DNA from: an uncultured Bacteroidales bacterium
Lineage (GTDB): Bacteria; Bacteroidota; Bacteroidia; Bacteroidales; UBA3663
Length of the DNA: 58,112 nt
Direction of reading: 5' to 3'
Assembly (NCBI GenBank): GCA_905235375.1
Contig: CAJOLH010000008.1
Coordinates: 1 to 58,112, forward strand
Part shown: one piece after another, positions 1 through 10,200 of the stretch
Layout of the letters: each line of letters opens with the position of its first letter
How positions within the stretch are numbered: position 1 is the stretch's first letter
Translations under genes and position numbers: made by a program
The notes under the pieces: generated by a model
Told to the model about the DNA's origin: nothing
What the model saw: the letters and a program-made list of their open reading frames with translations, nothing else
Database searches by the model: none

Positions 1-1
1 A

Positions 2-487
2 GATGTCTCTACAGCCTCGAATGTAGAAAAGGATAGTGTTTCGATAGCAGAGGAAAATCCCGAGAAACTGGAGATCAACAAGGACGACCCCAACTTCATA
101 ATTGTCCGAAAAGTGGGCAAGATGATCAGCAAGTTCAACGATGATAATCCAGCGCTCTTCACACTGATCCTGCTGGTACTGTTTTCACAGTCCTTATACG
201 TATTCTTCCGCCATTGTCCGCGCTTCCCGAATCTGAGGTTCTCGGAGTTTGTGGCAGGACTGATCTGCTCTTACAATACCTACACGCTCTTTATGATCTT
301 CAACACCCTGCTCGACTCCAGCATCATTGGAATCTTTGCCTTGTTTATGCTGCTGGTGTCGCTGAGCCAGTTCACAGGCTACTCCAAACGCCGCATCTTC
401 GGCTATCTGACGTTGACCTCTCTCGTCTGGTTTACCCTGTTTGTTGCCTTGCTCACTATCGGTGTCTATATCCTTGCGTATAAGTAA
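2..487 (+). CDS. C-terminal part of a DUF3667-like membrane protein (5' end outside window)
   Basis: The frame is open from the first bases of the window to the stop at 485-487, so only the last ~161 residues are present. A polar stretch rich in Ser, Glu and Asp (about 1-35) is followed by four hydrophobic segments, the first near NPALFTLILLVLFSQSLYVF. The order (polar linker, then a C-terminal bundle of membrane helices with a Phe/Tyr-rich FSEFVAGLICSYNTYTLF stretch) resembles the C-terminal half of Bacteroidetes DUF3667 proteins, which usually start with a zinc ribbon that cannot be seen here. Function is unknown. It converges on the GH115 gene 20 bp away, with no clear terminator between them. 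The family call is by resemblance only. Confidence 0.5.
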   Translation, partial: DVSTASNVEKDSVSIAEENPEKLEINKDDPNFIIVRKVGKMISKFNDDNPALFTLILLVLFSQSLYVFFRHCPRFPNLRFSEFVAGLICSYNTYTLFMIFNTLLDSSIIGIFALFMLLVSLSQFTGYSKRRIFGYLTLTSLVWFTLFVALLTIGVYILAYK

Positions 488-507
488 CAGGTCTCCTTCG
501 AAGAGAA

Positions 508-2910
508 TCACTTATAAGTAATCTTCTGCACAATCTGACCAGGATCGACGATGGAGAGTGTGAGGGTGTGTTCGCGCTGACGTGCCAAGGGGAAGGTGAG
601 GACGTATTCCTTGCTGTTGGCAAGCACCTGGATACTCCATGAGGTTCCCCATTCCTTGAACTTGTTTTCGCAAACCACGGTTTCGGCACCATCCACACTG
701 ACGCCGATGCGATTGCTCCCTCCGGTCGCATCCGAGAGAAGGCTGACGTCATACGAAACGGGCCACATCGGGAGTACCGAAATGCACACGGTGACCGAAT
801 CGGCAGAACCTGCTGACAAGGGGATGTCGATGGAGCCACGGGCATAGGCATCGAGGGGTTGTCCCATCTGGAGTGCCACCCAGTCGGTACCCAGTCCTTC
901 GAGCAGGCGGAAAGTCTCCTGGCCTTCGAGTTGTGGAGCCAAAGTATTCAAATCAACCTTGCCAGCAAACGATGGATGCCACTGGTCGGTAGGCAGACGA
1001 TAGGCCTCGGTGGGCACATCAGAGAGTTCGGGCATCCGCTGATATTTGGCGCAAATTCCCGGGGGAATCTCCGACATCATCTGGTCCCACTTGCCATCGA
1101 GCAGCGTGTTGTACCATTGGCGCAGGTGGTTGAGTTCGTAGCAGGCATCGGTGGCCTGCTGGGCATAGTGAGCCATGCCCGTCTCATGATTTGCCTGGGC
1201 ATAGAGGAACTTGCGGTTCATCTGATAGGCTGAATGTACGGCATAGCCCAACATTTCGAAGAGGGCGGGACGCTGCTCCTCCTTCACGCTCTGGTCGATG
1301 CGATCGACGACATAACAGATATCCTGGTATTCGACGAGGCGACGCTGTGCCGAACCATCGGCAAACGAGAAGTCGCTGTCGTGCAGACGTTCACGTTCGG
1401 GCGTGTTCCACTCCCATTCGTAGCCCATGAATTCGGGTTTGCGATCCCAAGCCAGGCGATAATAATGGTCGAGGATGAACTGGAAATCGTCGAGGTGCTG
1501 TTTACCGAAGACGCTGGCAAGCCACTGTGCCTGATAACGATTGGCATTGTCATAGCTGAAGCGGCTGAGGTCGTAGGCCATGTCGAAGAACATCTGCGTC
1601 TCGATCTCCATGGGCTTGATGTCACCCACATTGAGAAGCCAATAGCGGTCGGCACCTGCCTCGTAGGCTTTGAGCAATTCCTCGTACATCAGCATAGGAG
1701 CTGTGGAGGGGAGCCAAAGGTAGTCGTGGGGCGTTCCAAGATAACTGAGGTGGTAATAGACTCCGCTTCCTCCCTTGCGAAGGCGTTCGTCGGCATTGCT
1801 CACACGCTTCATGTAGCCGTAGTTGTCGTCGGGCCAGATGAGGGTGATGTCGTCGGGCACACGCAGGCTGGCATCGTAGATATCGAGAGTCTCCTTGTAG
1901 GGCACGAAGATTTGTGGAATGGTTGTAGCCTTCTTTCCCTTATATTTTTCGAGAATGTTACGCTGCTGGGCAAACACCTCTTCGAGGGTGCGAGCACGGT
2001 CGCGTGGATCGGTGCTGCCCTTCATCGCCTCGTCGTGGAGTCCACGCATACCCATGGTGTAGATGTTGTCATACTGTGCAGTCTCTCGAATACGATTGTC
2101 GAGTTTCTGCAGGATGGTCTGGCTGTTGGTCTCATAGTTCCACTCGCCATCGCGCTGCTTGTCCCATTCCGAGAGGGCAGCGTTGTTGAAGAGCAGTGGT
2201 TCGCAATGGCTTGTGGTGATCATGATGCCCCACTTGTCGGCCATCACCTGGCTCTCGGGATGACTATAGAAGGCACCGGTGATGCTGTGCATGGCAGGAG
2301 CCAGCATATTGCCCTTGAGGCGCAGGATGAGTTCGCAGACACGGTTGTAGGTCTTGGGTCCAATGTCGCCGAGTTCCTTCTCGTAGTTGCGCGAAGCCCA
2401 GGTGAACAGTCCCCAATCCTCGTCGTTGATGAAGACACCTCGATAGCGGATGGAGGGCGAAGGGCTGAGGAAGTCTTCGACGTAGTCGCTGACAGGAATC
2501 CTGGCATCGAGCACAGGGACATCGGCAAACCAGTACCATGGGCTTACTCCAATCTGTTCGCTGACGTGGAATACGCCATAGGCAAGGCCACGCGGATCAG
2601 AACCAGTGATGCAAAGGTCGTTGCCACGTGTCTCGATGGCAAAGCGCTCCCAAGCCCCACGCAGAGCCTTGGGACAGCGTGCAGCATATTTCGAAGTGGC
2701 GAGAAGGATATTCTCGCCCTTGCCTTTGCGGGTGGCTACTGTAGGACGAACGCCTGCGACGCGCTCGATGTCGTCGGCCATCGTCTGCGCCATCTGACTG
2801 ACGAGGGGCGCATCCTTGGGGTTATACACGATTGTGGCCTTTGTGAGGTCGATGGCCCTGGCTATTGGGGCGAGGGCGAGAGCCAAGAGGAGAAAGAGGA
2901 TACGGGACAT
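508..2910 (-). CDS. GH115-family alpha-glucuronidase, secreted
   Basis: Family knowledge: GH115 enzymes remove (4-O-methyl-)glucuronic acid from internal sugars of xylan or arabinogalactan side chains. The start is set at 2910 because it places a clean signal peptide (MSRILFLLLALALAPIARA) at the N-terminus; an upstream in-frame start at 2937 would add nine polar residues. The N-terminal ~170 residues form the usual accessory domain (VGVSPWYWFADVPV region). The catalytic barrel follows, with FINDEDWGLFTWA and RLKGNMLAPAMH, both typical of the family. The C-terminal beta domain ends in HTLTLSIVDPGQIVQKITY, the family's GH115_C signature. At 800 aa it is on the short side for the family. It lies 54 bp downstream of the hybrid regulator on the same strand with no promoter seen between, so the two are probably one transcript. 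Substrate is inferred. Confidence 0.88.
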   Translation of the reverse strand: MSRILFLLLALALAPIARAIDLTKATIVYNPKDAPLVSQMAQTMADDIERVAGVRPTVATRKGKGENILLATSKYAARCPKALRGAWERFAIETRGNDLCITGSDPRGLAYGVFHVSEQIGVSPWYWFADVPVLDARIPVSDYVEDFLSPSPSIRYRGVFINDEDWGLFTWASRNYEKELGDIGPKTYNRVCELILRLKGNMLAPAMHSITGAFYSHPESQVMADKWGIMITTSHCEPLLFNNAALSEWDKQRDGEWNYETNSQTILQKLDNRIRETAQYDNIYTMGMRGLHDEAMKGSTDPRDRARTLEEVFAQQRNILEKYKGKKATTIPQIFVPYKETLDIYDASLRVPDDITLIWPDDNYGYMKRVSNADERLRKGGSGVYYHLSYLGTPHDYLWLPSTAPMLMYEELLKAYEAGADRYWLLNVGDIKPMEIETQMFFDMAYDLSRFSYDNANRYQAQWLASVFGKQHLDDFQFILDHYYRLAWDRKPEFMGYEWEWNTPERERLHDSDFSFADGSAQRRLVEYQDICYVVDRIDQSVKEEQRPALFEMLGYAVHSAYQMNRKFLYAQANHETGMAHYAQQATDACYELNHLRQWYNTLLDGKWDQMMSEIPPGICAKYQRMPELSDVPTEAYRLPTDQWHPSFAGKVDLNTLAPQLEGQETFRLLEGLGTDWVALQMGQPLDAYARGSIDIPLSAGSADSVTVCISVLPMWPVSYDVSLLSDATGGSNRIGVSVDGAETVVCENKFKEWGTSWSIQVLANSKEYVLTFPLARQREHTLTLSIVDPGQIVQKITYK

Positions 2911-2964
2911 GGGTTTGAGGGCGTATGCGGCAACCAAACTTGGCTGCGACTGAAAAACGACGGG

Positions 2965-5900
2965 TTAAGTGGGGTTTGAGGGGGGGTGAGGAGGATAATC
3001 CTTGGGCGAAACGCCATAGAGATTGTGGAAGGCGGTGGTGAAGTTGCTGACATTGGTGAAGCCCACCAGCTCGGCAATGCGATTCACCTGATGGTTGCCT
3101 TGCTCGAGGAGGGTGGCAGCCTGCTTGAGGCGAATATTTCGGATGAAGTCGCGTGCAGTCTGGTTGGTGAGTTCCTTGAGTTTTCGATTGAGGTGAACAC
3201 GGCTCATGCCCACCTTGTCGGCAAGCATCTCCACAGTGAGTTCGGGATTGGCGAGGTTGTTGTTCACCTCTCTCATGATGCGTTCCATCAACAGTTCATC
3301 GGGTGTCTTCACATGCAGTTCCTCAAGTTTGTCCTCCTCGATCTGCTTGCCTGCGAAATTGACTTGGAGCAACTCGCGGCCATGTATCAGGTTATAGACA
3401 CGCGTACGGAGAAGGTTCATGCTCACGGGCTTCACCATGTATTCGTCGGCACCGGTGTCGAGGCCCGAAATCATCGCTTCCTCTTCGGTATTGGCGGTGA
3501 GCAGGATGACGGGCAGATGGTTGAGGTTGATGTTCTGTCGGATCTTGCGGCAAAGTGCCTCGCCATCCATCACGGGCATCATCACATCGGAGATCACCAG
3601 GTCGAACTTCACGTTCAAAAGCATCGAAAGCGCCTCCTTGCCGTTGTTGCAGCCTGCTACATGGAAGTCGGCCGAAAGTTCGTGCTTCAGATATTGCAGG
3701 ATCTCCTCCTCGTCATCGACCACCAGCACATGGTACTTGGTCTTGGCGTGCGGATTGTACTCCTCCATCTGTGGAGTCGAATGATTTTCCTCCTTAGCGA
3801 CAGGGGCATCGGGTGTCGTCACGGTGGCTATCTCGCTATCGGCCAGATGCTTTCGCCCCAAAGGAAGTTCCACCCAGAATGTCGAACCTGTAGGCGGCTC
3901 GGTGCTGCTCTCCATTCCCATCACGCCATGGTGCTTTTCGACGAGCGAACGAGTGAGCGAAAGGCCGATGCCTGAACCTTGTATCTTCGAGTCGGCGGCA
4001 TTCTTGCCACGATAGAAGCGGTCGAAGATGCGTTCGCGATCGCCCACAGGCACACCTGGTCCGTTGTCTATCACGGCAATACGAGCCTTTTCATCGCCCA
4101 GACGCGAAAGGACAATCTGCACCTTACCGCCCGTCGGGGTGTATTTGAGTGCATTCGAGACGAGGTTGATGATGATCTTGTCGAAATAACCCGAATCGAC
4201 CCACACGGGCAGTTGCAAGAGTCCTTCGTGCACAAACGTCAGGTCGATGCGCTTGATGCGTGCCTGCTCCTGGAAGTCGACAAAGACATTGCCCACCGTC
4301 TCGACGAGGTTACATTCCTCGAAGTGCAGGTTGAGCACGCCCTTGTCCATACGCCGCATGTCGATCATCTGGTCCATAAGGCGCATGATGCGGTTGGCAT
4401 TGCGCTGGATGGTGCCGTAGGAATTGCGGCGCGAAGCATCGTCATCCTGTGCCAAAAGCTTCTTGATGGGGCCAAGAATAAGCATCAGCGGCGTGCGTAT
4501 CTCGTGGGTGAGGTCGATGAAGAGTCGCGTCTGCGCATCATGCACAGCCTCCATATTTTCAGTCAAAAGTCGATCGTTCTTTTCGCGATAATGCGAACGG
4601 ACAGTCATGAATACAAGTGTCGAGATCAATGCCAAAAGCAGTAAAGTGAGCAGCATGAACCACCACGTCTCGTACCAATGAGGACGAATGACAATGCGCA
4701 GCGTCTTGACGGTGGAGTCGCGCTGGTTGTTCACCGCACGCACGGCAAAGAAGTTGGTGCCTGTCGGCATATTCGAGAACGACACGGAGTGTACCCCCAC
4801 GGGCAGACGTTGCCAAGGCTGGTCGTTCAGTCGGTATTCGAACTGCATCGTCTCGGGGCAGTTCAGTTCCTCGGTGGCGAAATAGATGGTGAACGCGTGG
4901 TCCTCGTGATCCAAAGTCACTTCTTCGGCCTGATAGATGGGAACGGTGGTCACGGACTTTCCGTCAGACAACGTCGCCGTGGTCACTTCGCGGTCGGCCA
5001 GGGTCATTGCCACGATGCGCATCTGCCACATCTTGCTGTCGGGTCGCACACTGTTCGGGGTGAAATAGGTCACGCCGTTGTTGCCTCCGAACCAGATGCG
5101 TCCCTGTCGGTCGGTCATCGAGGCACATTTGCAGAACTCGTTGCCCTGCAGGCCGTCGCCGGTGTAGTAGTTGGTCACCGTCCGCTTGTCGGGATCGACC
5201 TTCGAAAGGCCCTTGTTGCTACTCACCCAGATGCAGCCGTCGGAGGCCAGTTGGAGCGAAGCCAGCGACTGGCTTGGCAGGCCGTCTTCAGTGGTAAACG
5301 TCTGCAGGGTGTCGCCTTCGGTCGAAACGTTCAGCAGGCCCACACTCGTGGCAAGCCACAGGCTTTGATCCTTGTCCTGCGCGATGTCATAGACGATGGT
5401 ACGTTTGAAGTAACGCACGCTCTCGTAGTTGGGCGACTGCGTATTGATGCGCTCCAGGCCATCGAAAGTACCCAGCCAAAGCGTGCCGTCGTTGGCGACA
5501 AAGACGCGATCGACCCACTTGTGGATGTCTGTATTGATTTCGTTGACGCTGAAAGCCAGATTCGTCTGCCTGTCGTAGCCATAGAGGCCATTGCCCATCG
5601 TGCCCACCCAGATGCGGCCTCGATTGTCGCTCTCGATGTCGTGCGCTGTGGTCAAGGCTCCCGTCGAGGTCTTCATCGCATGGTCGGTGAAGCTCTTCTG
5701 CCGGCGATTGAGCTTCAGCACGCCCGAACTTGCACTTGCCAGCCAAATGTCGCCCCCTGCATCCTCGTAAAGGCTGGTGACGATGGCAGGCTCCTTATAG
5801 TGCGCCACGGGCTTCAGTTTGTCCGAGAGGCAATAGAGTCCGTCGCCTGCCGTACCCAGCCAGATCAGACCTTCCGAATCCTCGAAGAGGGCGGTGATGG

Positions 5901-6942
5901 GGCTGCGTCCCACCACGTCGGCATTGGCCACACGGTTGCCGAGGTATCCGAAAGGGGAATTGTAGGAGGGAATCATCAGCACGCCCTGCTGTGCCACGCT
6001 CAGCCAGGTGTTGCCGTCGCGGTCGATGAGGAAATGGGTCGAATTGAACTCGTCGAGCCATCCGCTTCCCATCTCGATGTTCTGCTGCGACAGCACCTTC
6101 ATCTTGCGGTCGAAGACGTAGATGGGGCTCTGCTCGGCAAGAATGTACAGGCGGTCATCTATCGCGCATATATAATTAAAGTGCAGGTTTGCCAGTTCGG
6201 GCAGAATGGTCTCGAAGCTGTCGTTCACGGGGTTGTATTCCACCACGCCGAGTTCCGAAACGACGGCATAGACCACGCCGTCGGCGGTCATAGTGAAGTC
6301 GGCAAGCGTGACATTGGGTTGCGAGAAGATGTAACTTTGCTCGATCTGCTCGTCACGGATGCGCAGCATAGCGTTCTGGCCTCTCACCAGTACCCAATGC
6401 TGACCGTTCTGGTCCTCGAGGGTCTTCGAATAGTTCTTCAGTTCGGGCGAATACCTCAACTTGCGAGCCACGACGCGGTCATCCTGCAGCAGGATTTCGC
6501 AGGCAGAATGTCCCGACGAATAGACACTGCCCGAAGCGCTGAACAGAAGGTGGTTGGAGTTCTCGCCAAAGGCACTGCCATCATCCCACGTGACATTCTC
6601 GGTGAATGAGTTGGTGGCGTAGTCGAATACTTGCACGCCCGCGTACGTGGATATAAAGAGGTGTCCGTCGCGATCCTCCACCAGCGAAGTGACGAAGTCG
6701 TGTGCCAACGAATGTCTGTCGGAGGGGCTGTTGGTGTAGGTGACGAAGCGCGCGCCATCGTAGCGCACCAGACCGTTCTCGGTGGCTATCCACACAAAAC
6801 CGTAATGGTCTTGGAAGAGGTCGTTGATCATCGAACTGGGCAGTTCGTTGTCCGACGTCAGGAACCGATAGGACTGCGCCTGGCCCGACAGGCAGGTCAG
6901 CGCTACGGCAATCAGCAGGGAAAGTATGCGGGTCTTCATCAT
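2965..6942 (-). CDS. Hybrid two-component system sensor/regulator (HTCS) of the polysaccharide locus
   Basis: One polypeptide of 1325 aa holds the whole signalling chain. A signal peptide (1-23, ending SGQAQ) leads into a periplasmic sensor of repeated beta-propeller blades (WIATENGLVRYDG, WLGTAGDGLYCL, WVGTMGNGLYGYD) and a Y_Y_Y-type domain (~690-755). One membrane helix follows at ~758-780. The kinase has the phospho-acceptor His813 in LTHEIRTPL, and ATP-binding boxes INLVSNALKYTPTGG, DNGPGVP and GSGIGLSL. The receiver (~1070-1185) has the phospho-acceptor Asp1119 in VISDVMMPVMDG. An AraC-type DNA-binding domain closes the protein (~1225-1315, VEMLADKVGMSRVHLNRKL). It is transcribed away from susC, as usual for such regulators. 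The last residues, YPPHPPSNPT, come from a G/T-rich low-complexity stretch at the gene end. It presumably binds the direct repeats at 7041-7101. Confidence 0.95.
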   Translation of the reverse strand: MMKTRILSLLIAVALTCLSGQAQSYRFLTSDNELPSSMINDLFQDHYGFVWIATENGLVRYDGARFVTYTNSPSDRHSLAHDFVTSLVEDRDGHLFISTYAGVQVFDYATNSFTENVTWDDGSAFGENSNHLLFSASGSVYSSGHSACEILLQDDRVVARKLRYSPELKNYSKTLEDQNGQHWVLVRGQNAMLRIRDEQIEQSYIFSQPNVTLADFTMTADGVVYAVVSELGVVEYNPVNDSFETILPELANLHFNYICAIDDRLYILAEQSPIYVFDRKMKVLSQQNIEMGSGWLDEFNSTHFLIDRDGNTWLSVAQQGVLMIPSYNSPFGYLGNRVANADVVGRSPITALFEDSEGLIWLGTAGDGLYCLSDKLKPVAHYKEPAIVTSLYEDAGGDIWLASASSGVLKLNRRQKSFTDHAMKTSTGALTTAHDIESDNRGRIWVGTMGNGLYGYDRQTNLAFSVNEINTDIHKWVDRVFVANDGTLWLGTFDGLERINTQSPNYESVRYFKRTIVYDIAQDKDQSLWLATSVGLLNVSTEGDTLQTFTTEDGLPSQSLASLQLASDGCIWVSSNKGLSKVDPDKRTVTNYYTGDGLQGNEFCKCASMTDRQGRIWFGGNNGVTYFTPNSVRPDSKMWQMRIVAMTLADREVTTATLSDGKSVTTVPIYQAEEVTLDHEDHAFTIYFATEELNCPETMQFEYRLNDQPWQRLPVGVHSVSFSNMPTGTNFFAVRAVNNQRDSTVKTLRIVIRPHWYETWWFMLLTLLLLALISTLVFMTVRSHYREKNDRLLTENMEAVHDAQTRLFIDLTHEIRTPLMLILGPIKKLLAQDDDASRRNSYGTIQRNANRIMRLMDQMIDMRRMDKGVLNLHFEECNLVETVGNVFVDFQEQARIKRIDLTFVHEGLLQLPVWVDSGYFDKIIINLVSNALKYTPTGGKVQIVLSRLGDEKARIAVIDNGPGVPVGDRERIFDRFYRGKNAADSKIQGSGIGLSLTRSLVEKHHGVMGMESSTEPPTGSTFWVELPLGRKHLADSEIATVTTPDAPVAKEENHSTPQMEEYNPHAKTKYHVLVVDDEEEILQYLKHELSADFHVAGCNNGKEALSMLLNVKFDLVISDVMMPVMDGEALCRKIRQNINLNHLPVILLTANTEEEAMISGLDTGADEYMVKPVSMNLLRTRVYNLIHGRELLQVNFAGKQIEEDKLEELHVKTPDELLMERIMREVNNNLANPELTVEMLADKVGMSRVHLNRKLKELTNQTARDFIRNIRLKQAATLLEQGNHQVNRIAELVGFTNVSNFTTAFHNLYGVSPKDYPPHPPSNPT

Positions 6943-6965
6943 GGTGCATGTATCAAAATCCGATG

Positions 6966-6997
6966 CAAAAATACATAGATATTATGAAAAATGCAAA
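6966..6997 (-). promoter_or_regulatory. Promoter of the HTCS gene
   Basis: Read on the minus strand, TTTG (6994-6997) and TATTTTTG (6966-6973) are separated by 20 bp. This matches the Bacteroidetes -33/-7 pattern and lies 24 bp upstream of the HTCS start codon. Confidence 0.6.
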
Positions 6998-7040
6998 TAA
7001 TTTTGGGCAAAAAATCAGGCGATGTTTCATAAGTGAAAGA

Positions 7041-7101
7041 ACGTGTATCATATCAAGGGATGCATATTGCAATTCGTTTCAACGAGGCAAAAACGTGTAT
7101 C
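7041..7101 (+). promoter_or_regulatory. Pair of direct repeats, candidate HTCS operator for susCD
   Basis: ACGTGTATC occurs at 7041-7049 and again at 7093-7101, each preceded by AARA. The repeats are 52 bp apart, close to five helical turns. The second one ends 7 bp upstream of the -33 element of the susC promoter, a normal place for an activator. That the regulator binds here is inference. Confidence 0.45.
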
Positions 7102-7108
7102 GGAAAAA

Positions 7109-7140
7109 TTTCCCTGCATCAAATAAATGCCGTACCTTTG
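7109..7140 (+). promoter_or_regulatory. Promoter of susCD
   Basis: TTTC at 7109-7112 (-33) and TACCTTTG at 7133-7140 (-7) are 20 bp apart. Transcription would start near 7147, giving a leader of about 75 nt before the susC ATG at 7222. Confidence 0.6.
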
Positions 7141-7221
7141 CACCGTCGAAAATGACATACAGGCCAAACCTGCAAAAATCACCAAAAAATATTCACATAT
7201 AATAACTAAAAAAACAAACTA

Positions 7222-10200
7222 ATGAGAAATCGATTTCTGTTACTATTCATGCTTCTTGCAAGTGTAGTAGTCACCTACGCCCAGAATACGGTGCGAGGTG
7301 TTGTGATTTCAGCTACCGATCAGGAGCCGATCGTTGGTGTGACCGTGCTCGAAAAGGGTTCGCTCAATGGCACGGTGACTGACCTTGACGGACAGTTCAC
7401 CCTCAGTGTGAAGAAGAACGCTGTCCTTGTGGTATCCTACGTGGGCTTCTCCACCCAGGAGATTGCCACCGAAGGTCGCAGCGACTTCCGCGTAGTTCTT
7501 GCCGAAGACAACAAGCTGCTCGATGATGTCGTGGTAGTAGGTTACGGCACCATGAAGAAGAGCGACCTCACGGGCGCAGTCGCAAGCGCGAACATTAAAG
7601 CATTCGAGAAGTCACCCAACACCAATATGCTGCAGTCACTGCAGGGTTCCGTCCCTGGCTTGAACGTAGGACAGGCCAGCTCGGCAGGTTCCGACCCATC
7701 GATCTCCGTGCGTGGCACCAACACCATTTCGGGTAACTCGAGCGTCCTCGTGGTTCTCGACGGTATCATCTACACCGGCGGCCTTTCGAGCATCAACCCT
7801 GCCGACATCCAGAGCGTCGATGTGCTGAAGGACGCTTCTGCCACCGCCGTCTATGGTGCACAGGCTGCCAACGGCGTACTCCTCATCACGACCAAGAAGG
7901 GAGCCAAGGGCAAGGCAAAGGTTTCGTTCCAGAGCAGCTACAGCATCCAGAAGCCTACCAAGGACCTCCACACCATGAACCGTGAGGAGATGCTCAACTT
8001 CGACAACGAGTGCCTCTGGCTCTACTCCAAGACCGAAGCTTCGGGCTACACCCAGCAGGATCCCAACTTCAACCTCGCTTCACGTATGCCCGACTCGTGG
8101 ATGACCGACAGCCAGGGCAACATCGTACCCGGCGACTACGACTGGTGGAGCGACTTCACCCGCAATGGCCATATCCAGGAGAACAAGCTCAACATCTCGG
8201 GCGGAAGCGATGCCATGTCCTACCTCATTTCCGTAGGCAACACCACCCAGAAGAACTACCTGCTCAACGATGACTACAAGCGCAACTCCATCCGCGTCAA
8301 CCTCGACATCCAGCCCACCAAGTGGCTCAAGGCCGGTGTGCAGGCTTTCGGTTCGTTCGAGAATCGCGATGGTCAGGAGACCTACCTCCCCTTCCTCATC
8401 GAGTGCAGCCCTCTCACCCATCCTTACGACGAGGACGGTGTCATCATTGATTATCCCGCACACGATGCGCGCGAGAATCCATATCATGGTTCCATGGTCG
8501 ATGACTACGATCGCAACAACTCGTTCTTTGCCAACCTCTACGCCGAGGTGCAGCTGCCTCTCAAGGGTCTCACCTATCGCGTGAACTATGGTAACAACTA
8601 TCGCATCGGCGAGCACAACTATGCAAGCGAATATGCCGAGAACAACAACGGCCAGGCTTACAAGCACCACTCGACCTACTACGATTACACCCTCGATAAC
8701 ATCGTCAACTATTCCAACGACTTCGGCAAGCACAACGTAGGCGCAACCTTCGTATATGGTGCTTCGCGCCGCAAGTACAGCTACACCGCTGCCGACGCCA
8801 AGCTCTTCCCACGCATGACCCTCGGCTACAACTCACTCGAACTCGCTTCCACCCAGACCACCAACTCCGATGCCTGGCTTGAGACCCTGCTCTATCAGAT
8901 GTACCGTGTCAACTACTCCTACGACAGCCGCTACCTCGTCACCGCGACCCTGCGTCGTGATGGTTTCTCGGGCTTCTCGGCCAACAACAAGTCAGCCGTC
9001 TTCCCATCGGTGGCCCTCGGTTGGGTCATCACCAACGAAGACTGGTTCAAGGTGGCCGGCATCGACTACTTGAAGCTTCGTGCAGGTTGGGGTGTCAGCG
9101 GTAACCAGACCAGCCGCTACTCTTCGCTCGCCAAGGTCAACTCCAGCATCGGCTACATCTTCGGCGACGGCGTTTCGGGAGCCATGCGTCAGGAACTCGC
9201 TTCGATGGAGAATGCCGACCTCAAGTGGGAGAAGACTTCAGGTCTCAACTTCGGTCTCGACTTCGCCGTGATCAACAATCGCATCAGCGGTAACATCGAG
9301 TACTATCAGACCACCACGAAGGACCTGCTCTATGCCGTATCCATCCCATCCATCACCGGCTTCACCTCCATCATGTCGAATGTGGGTGAAATCAAGAACC
9401 ATGGTTTCGAAATCACCCTCAACACCCAGAACATCAAGACGCGCGACTTCGAGTGGAACACTCAGTTCAACCTCTCGATGAACCGCAACGAGATCACCAA
9501 GCTCGCCGGCCTCGACACCGACGGCGACGGCAAGGAGGACGACCTTACCTCTTCGTCACTCTTCATCGGCGAATCCCTCTCGGCCATCTACGACTACACC
9601 GTTGACGGCATCTACCAGGTGGGCGACGACATCCCCGACGGATATCACCCGGGCAACTACCGTATCGTCGATATCAACAACGACGGCAAGATCGACGAGA
9701 ACGACCGCAGCATCATCGGTCGCACCGATCCTGCAGTGCGCATGGGTATGCTCAACACTTTCCGCTACAAGGGCATCACTCTCAGCTTCTTCCTCAACTC
9801 CATTCTCGGTGGTGACAAGAGCTATCAAGGCAAGAACTCTTACGCCGAGCTCGTCAACGACAACACCCTGCGTCACAACCGCCTCACCGAGCAGGTCGAT
9901 AACTTCTGGACACCCAACAACTCCGACGGTATCTTCGCGCTCTATCACGCCAACCCCGCCATCAACCCATTCCGCTACGAGAATCGTTCGTTCGTACGTC
10001 TGCAGGACATCACCCTTTCCTACGACCTCCCCGCAGCCTGGATGAAGAAGATTGGCATGGACGGCATCAACCTCTACGTCAGCGGCAAGAACCTCCTCAC
10101 CTTCACCGGGTGGAACGGTTGGGATCCTGAGCCCGACATGACCTATCAGGACATCAACGGCCAGGACCGCCGCACGGGTAGCCGCTACGAGGATCGCCCA

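Noticed and set aside
1234..2979. Long plus-strand open frame of 581 codons opposite the GH115 gene
   Set aside because: It is antisense to a clearly recognised family protein and arises from the high-GC third-codon bias; its translation resembles no family.
4678..6609. Long plus-strand open frame opposite the HTCS gene
   Set aside because: Shadow of the sensor domain on the other strand, with low-complexity His/Val/Gly-rich translation.
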